DNA from: Ovoidimarina sediminis
Lineage (GTDB): Bacteria; Pseudomonadota; Alphaproteobacteria; Rhodobacterales; Rhodobacteraceae
Direction of reading: 5' to 3'
DNA: 64,000 nucleotides
Assembly: GCF_032586175.1 (NCBI RefSeq)
Contig: NZ_JAWHTE010000015.1
Span: 62,001 to 126,000 of the forward strand
Below, piece by piece: positions 59,638-64,000 of the stretch. The position numbers and the translations under genes are program-made. Each line of letters starts with the position of its first letter. The first letter of the stretch is position 1. The notes under the pieces are model-generated. The model worked only from the letters and a program-made list of their open reading frames with translations, was not told the DNA's origin and searched no databases.

Positions 59638-60378
59638 TCAGTCCCAGAGCGGGAGGCCGGAGATCGCCGAGAGCGCGATGAGCGCGTAGGCGACGCGGCG
59701 ATAGAGCCCTTCGTGCCCCGGGCGGAAGAACCGCGCGCCCAGGATGTTGCCTGCCCCGCAGGGCAGGATCATCAGGAGCCCCAGAAGGATTGCGCCCCCG
59801 TCGAGGCGGCCGAAAAGCGCGAGCGTGGGCAGGATCACCGTATCCGACAGGATGAGGTAGAGGAGCGTGTTGGCGCGCACCACCTGCGATGGCCGGGCGC
59901 TTGTCATGTAGAGCAGGATCACCGGCGGGCCCGGGAGACCCGCCGTGCCCGCCGTGATGCCGGAGAGAAGCCCCGTGCCGAAGATCATCGGGCGGCCGAG
60001 GTTTCCCCGGTATCGGAGGCCGAGACCAAGGCAGAGAAGAAGCACCAGGGCGACGCCCGAGACGGCGTAGCGGAAGACCTCTGCCGGGACCTGCGTCAGA
60101 AGCCAGATGCCCAGGGGAAGCGCGATGACGAAACCGGTGCCGAGGCGGATCAGATCCTTCGGCTCGCCTTCGCGCCAGGCGCGCGGGGCGTTCGGGAGGG
60201 GCGAGACGATATCCATCAGAACAAGCGTCGTTATCGCGGCGAAGGGCGACAGGACCTGGCCCGCGATGGGCAGGTAGATCATCGCCGTGCCGAAGCCCGA
60301 GAAGCCCCGGACAAGCCCCGCCGTGAAGGCCGCGGCGGCGATGAGAGCGAACTGGCCCGTCTCGAGCCCGGCGATCAT
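59638..60378 (-). CDS. TauE/SafE-family membrane transporter (second copy)
   Basis: A 246-residue TauE/SafE protein with eight predicted segments in two repeats. The repeat signatures AAAFTAGLVRGFSGFGTAMI and FGTGLLSGITAGTAGLPGPP are clear. The family is thought to export sulfite, sulfoacetate or other sulfur anions. Its start overlaps the stop of the preceding paralogue by four bases, so the two are produced together and may form a hetero-oligomer or have diverged in substrate. No sulfur-metabolism gene is adjacent. Confidence 0.93.
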   Translation of the reverse strand: MIAGLETGQFALIAAAAFTAGLVRGFSGFGTAMIYLPIAGQVLSPFAAITTLVLMDIVSPLPNAPRAWREGEPKDLIRLGTGFVIALPLGIWLLTQVPAEVFRYAVSGVALVLLLCLGLGLRYRGNLGRPMIFGTGLLSGITAGTAGLPGPPVILLYMTSARPSQVVRANTLLYLILSDTVILPTLALFGRLDGGAILLGLLMILPCGAGNILGARFFRPGHEGLYRRVAYALIALSAISGLPLWD

Positions 60379-61136
60379 CCCCTGAGCCCGTCGAAGACCG
60401 GAAGCCCCGTGACGATGGCGAGGCCGATGATCGCATAGGCGGCTATTCGGTAGGCGCGTTCGCGTTCGGGGCGGAAGAGGTGGCGGCCGAGGACGCTTCC
60501 CGCCCCGTAGAACGGAAGCATGATGGTGCCGAGCCAGAGCGCTTCGGGTTTCAGGAGGCCCTGCAGGGCCATCTGCGGGAGGACGATCAGGCTTGTGAGC
60601 GTGAGGAAGATCAACGTGTTCGCGCGTACCCGCCCTGCCCCGTCGCCGGTGGCGAGGTTGAAGAGGATCACGATCGGCCCGAGGAGCCCCGTCGCCCCGC
60701 CCATCACCCCCGCCGCGCCCGCCACCGCCACGCTAGGGCCGAGCCCGGGGCGGATGGTGAAGCGCATGCCGAGGATCAGGGCGCCGAGCGTGACCGCCGC
60801 GACGAGGGCGACGGCGAGGCGGATCGCCTCGGGATCGAGGATCTTCAGCAGCCAGATGCCCGCCGGGAGCGTGGCGCTGGCCGCCGCGATCATCAGGAGC
60901 GTGACGCGCCGGTCGCACTGCCTCCAGGCCGCCGGGACGAGGGTGACGAGGGAGGACAGCGTGCCGAGCGCGAAGGCGACAATGGCAAGGACCGGGTCGA
61001 TCAGCGCCGCGGCGATGGGCATGAAGACGAGCGCAGCCCCGAAGCCCGCGAAACCGTAGACGAGACCTGCCAGAGCCGTTGCGGCGAGAACCGGGACCAG
61101 CGGCAACGCAAACGCTGCCGCCAGGGCCTCAGGCAT
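60375..61136 (-). CDS. TauE/SafE-family membrane transporter (first copy)
   Basis: A 253-residue TauE/SafE protein, paralogous to the next gene. Repeat motifs are ALAGLVYGFAGFGAALVFMP and GAAGVMGGATGLLGPIVILF, with eight predicted segments. Its start overlaps the secF stop by 8 bases, and its own stop overlaps the second copy (ATGA), so it is translationally tied to both. It probably moves a small organic or sulfur anion; the substrate cannot be read. Identity between the two copies is clearly below the level of a recent duplication. Confidence 0.93.
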   Translation of the reverse strand: MPEALAAAFALPLVPVLAATALAGLVYGFAGFGAALVFMPIAAALIDPVLAIVAFALGTLSSLVTLVPAAWRQCDRRVTLLMIAAASATLPAGIWLLKILDPEAIRLAVALVAAVTLGALILGMRFTIRPGLGPSVAVAGAAGVMGGATGLLGPIVILFNLATGDGAGRVRANTLIFLTLTSLIVLPQMALQGLLKPEALWLGTIMLPFYGAGSVLGRHLFRPERERAYRIAAYAIIGLAIVTGLPVFDGLRG

Positions 61137-62103
61137 CTATGTTCTCGAACTGCGTTCCGGCGCCGGCCGAGGGTTTCGACCAGTCGCGCTTGACGCCCAG
61201 GAAGAGCAGCGTGGCCGAGGCCACGAAGATCGACGAATAGGTTCCGACGATCACGCCCCAGATCATCGCGAAGACGAAGCCCCGGATCACGTCGCCGCCC
61301 AGGAAGAACAGCGAAAAGAGCGCCAGAAGCGTGGTGAAGGACGTCATGAACGTCCGGCTGAGCGTCTCGTTGATCGAGAGGTTCAGGACTTCCTTCAGAT
61401 CCTTCTTCTTGTAGCGGCGCAGATTCTCGCGCACCCGGTCGAACACAACGACGGTGTCGTTCAGCGAATAGCCCACGATCGTCAGAAGGGCCGCGATGAT
61501 CGGCAGGTCGAAGCGGATCTGAAGCTCGGAAAAGATGCCGATCGTCAGGATCACGTCATGGACGAGCGCGATCACCGCGCCCACCGCGAACTGCCATTCG
61601 AAGCGGAGCCAGATGTAGACGAGGACCGCGCCGATCGCGAGGAGAACCGCGAGAATCGCGGTCGTGATCAGCTCTCCCGACACCGTGGGGCCCACGGATT
61701 CGACCGAGGAGAACGGAAGCTGGAGCCCGGGATCGGCCGCCTGGAGCGCGGCGCCCAAGGCCTCGATCGTGCCCGCCCCCACCGCTTCGGCCCCGTCCTG
61801 GGCCTGGATGGTGATGGACACGATGTTCTGGGCGCCCGCGAAAGTCGGGTCGAAGACGCCGACGATGGTGACATCGCCGAGGTTCAGGGGCTGCAAGGCC
61901 TCGCGATAGATGCCCACATCGATCTGCGACGTGCTTTCGGCGCGGATCGTGGTGCCGCCAGAGAAATCGATGCCGTAGTTGAGGCCCTGCAGGAGGAACG
62001 ACACGAGGGCAACGACCATCATCGCCCCGGAGATGCCGAGCCAGAGCTTCCAGCGGGCGAAGAAATCGAAATTGGTTTCGGAGGGGACGAGTTTCAGGCG
62101 CAT
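61129..62103 (-). CDS. secF: Protein translocase subunit SecF
   Basis: A 324-residue SecF with six membrane segments and the periplasmic domain between the first two. The opening SFLLQGLNYGIDFSGGTTIR and the later SLNDTVVVFDRVRENLRR and TFMTSFTTLLALFSLFFLGG blocks are signatures of the SecD/SecF superfamily. With SecD it uses proton motive force to pull exported proteins out of SecYEG. It follows secD by four bases and overlaps the TauE gene. Confidence 0.97.
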   Translation of the reverse strand: MRLKLVPSETNFDFFARWKLWLGISGAMMVVALVSFLLQGLNYGIDFSGGTTIRAESTSQIDVGIYREALQPLNLGDVTIVGVFDPTFAGAQNIVSITIQAQDGAEAVGAGTIEALGAALQAADPGLQLPFSSVESVGPTVSGELITTAILAVLLAIGAVLVYIWLRFEWQFAVGAVIALVHDVILTIGIFSELQIRFDLPIIAALLTIVGYSLNDTVVVFDRVRENLRRYKKKDLKEVLNLSINETLSRTFMTSFTTLLALFSLFFLGGDVIRGFVFAMIWGVIVGTYSSIFVASATLLFLGVKRDWSKPSAGAGTQFENIDA

Positions 62104-62107
62104 GGGA

Positions 62108-63769
<1,662 letters not shown>

Positions 63770-63783
63770 GGCGGGGGCCCCGC

Positions 63784-64000
63784 TTACGCCGCGGGTTCGG
63801 TTTTCGAGAGCACCTGGGAGATCGTGCTGCGCACGACGCGCACCTTCACGCCATCGGCGATTTCGACCTCGACCTCGTTATCGGCCTCTTCCTTCACGCG
63901 GGTCACCTTGCCGATGAGCCCGCCTTGCGTCACGACCTGATCGCCCCGGCGCAGGGCCGCGACCATGGCCTGATGTTCCTTCACCTTCTTCTGCTGGGGA
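63784..64000 (-). CDS. yajC: Preprotein translocase subunit YajC (5' end cut by window edge)
   Basis: The visible 71 or so C-terminal residues form the conserved YajC domain (VAALRRGDQVVTQGGLIGKV, then DGVKVRVVRSTISQVL). The frame is open to the window end, reading PQQKKVKEHQ just before an internal ATG, so the membrane-anchoring N-terminus lies outside. YajC associates with SecDF. The order yajC-secD-secF supports the assignment. Confidence 0.95.
   Translation of the reverse strand, partial: PQQKKVKEHQAMVAALRRGDQVVTQGGLIGKVTRVKEEADNEVEVEIADGVKVRVVRSTISQVLSKTEPAA

Overview
The window reads as a stretch of chromosome from a GC-rich alphaproteobacterium of the Rhodobacterales/Rhodobacteraceae type. 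The main reasons are a full-length GcrA cell-cycle regulator, a secDF to ccmABCDG run like the Rhodobacter hel cluster, a prfB without the programmed frameshift, the gcrA / ABC permease / argD / argF neighbourhood, and uniform GC-rich codon use. Most of the 64 kb is tightly packed housekeeping and envelope genes with frequent ATGA or GTGA overlaps. This placement is inferred from gene content; no species is claimed.

Layout. 1-11.4 kb: a DUF218 fragment, two EamA transporters, a FadL-like outer-membrane protein, YjbQ, an EEP-fold hydrolase, a TerB/J-domain protein, a P-loop protein, homoserine acyltransferase MetA, an alpha/beta hydrolase, PPK2 overlapping a TetR regulator, and two small membrane proteins. 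11.6-15.2 kb: a 2Fe-2S/ASKHA reductive-activator-like protein with a coupled small gene, tRNA-Gly(CCC), a 4HBT thioesterase and a GFA-family protein. 15.3-19.1 kb: the zwf-pgl-pgi operon with a LacI-type palindrome just upstream. 19.2-27 kb: an uncharacterised radical SAM protein, 11-bp GTAC repeats, DUF924, an MFS transporter, queA and a 1096-residue AsmA-like protein. 27-40 kb: peroxiredoxin plus DUF455 ferritin-like protein, M23 peptidase plus bactofilin, DUF2189, prfB, PBP1A, an AmiC-type amidase, an aminotransferase, an M48-TPR protease and a DsbA-like protein.

40-56 kb is the most accessory part. It holds a glutaminase-STAS-cyclic-nucleotide-binding fusion, a collapsed transposase remnant, an AT-richer gene for a VPLPA-CTERM surface protein, rimO, a second AsmA-like protein, a secreted subtilisin-like protease, an outer-membrane-type protein, gcrA, an orphan ABC-2 permease, argD-argF, and a PiuC-like dioxygenase with an apparent CTG start. 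It ends with a large glycine-rich/RTX repeat gene broken by one in-frame TAA and one frameshift. 56.4-64 kb is a continuous minus-strand run: yajC (cut by the window edge), secD, secF, two TauE/SafE paralogues, a Mth938-like protein, then ccmA-ccmB-ccmC-ccmD-ccmG for cytochrome c maturation.

No CRISPR array, prophage, rRNA or intact insertion sequence was seen. The least explained items are the RTX pseudogene, the glutaminase fusion, the radical SAM family with six C-terminal-half cysteines, the GTAC repeats, and the unassigned 0.5 kb between the RTX gene and ccmG.
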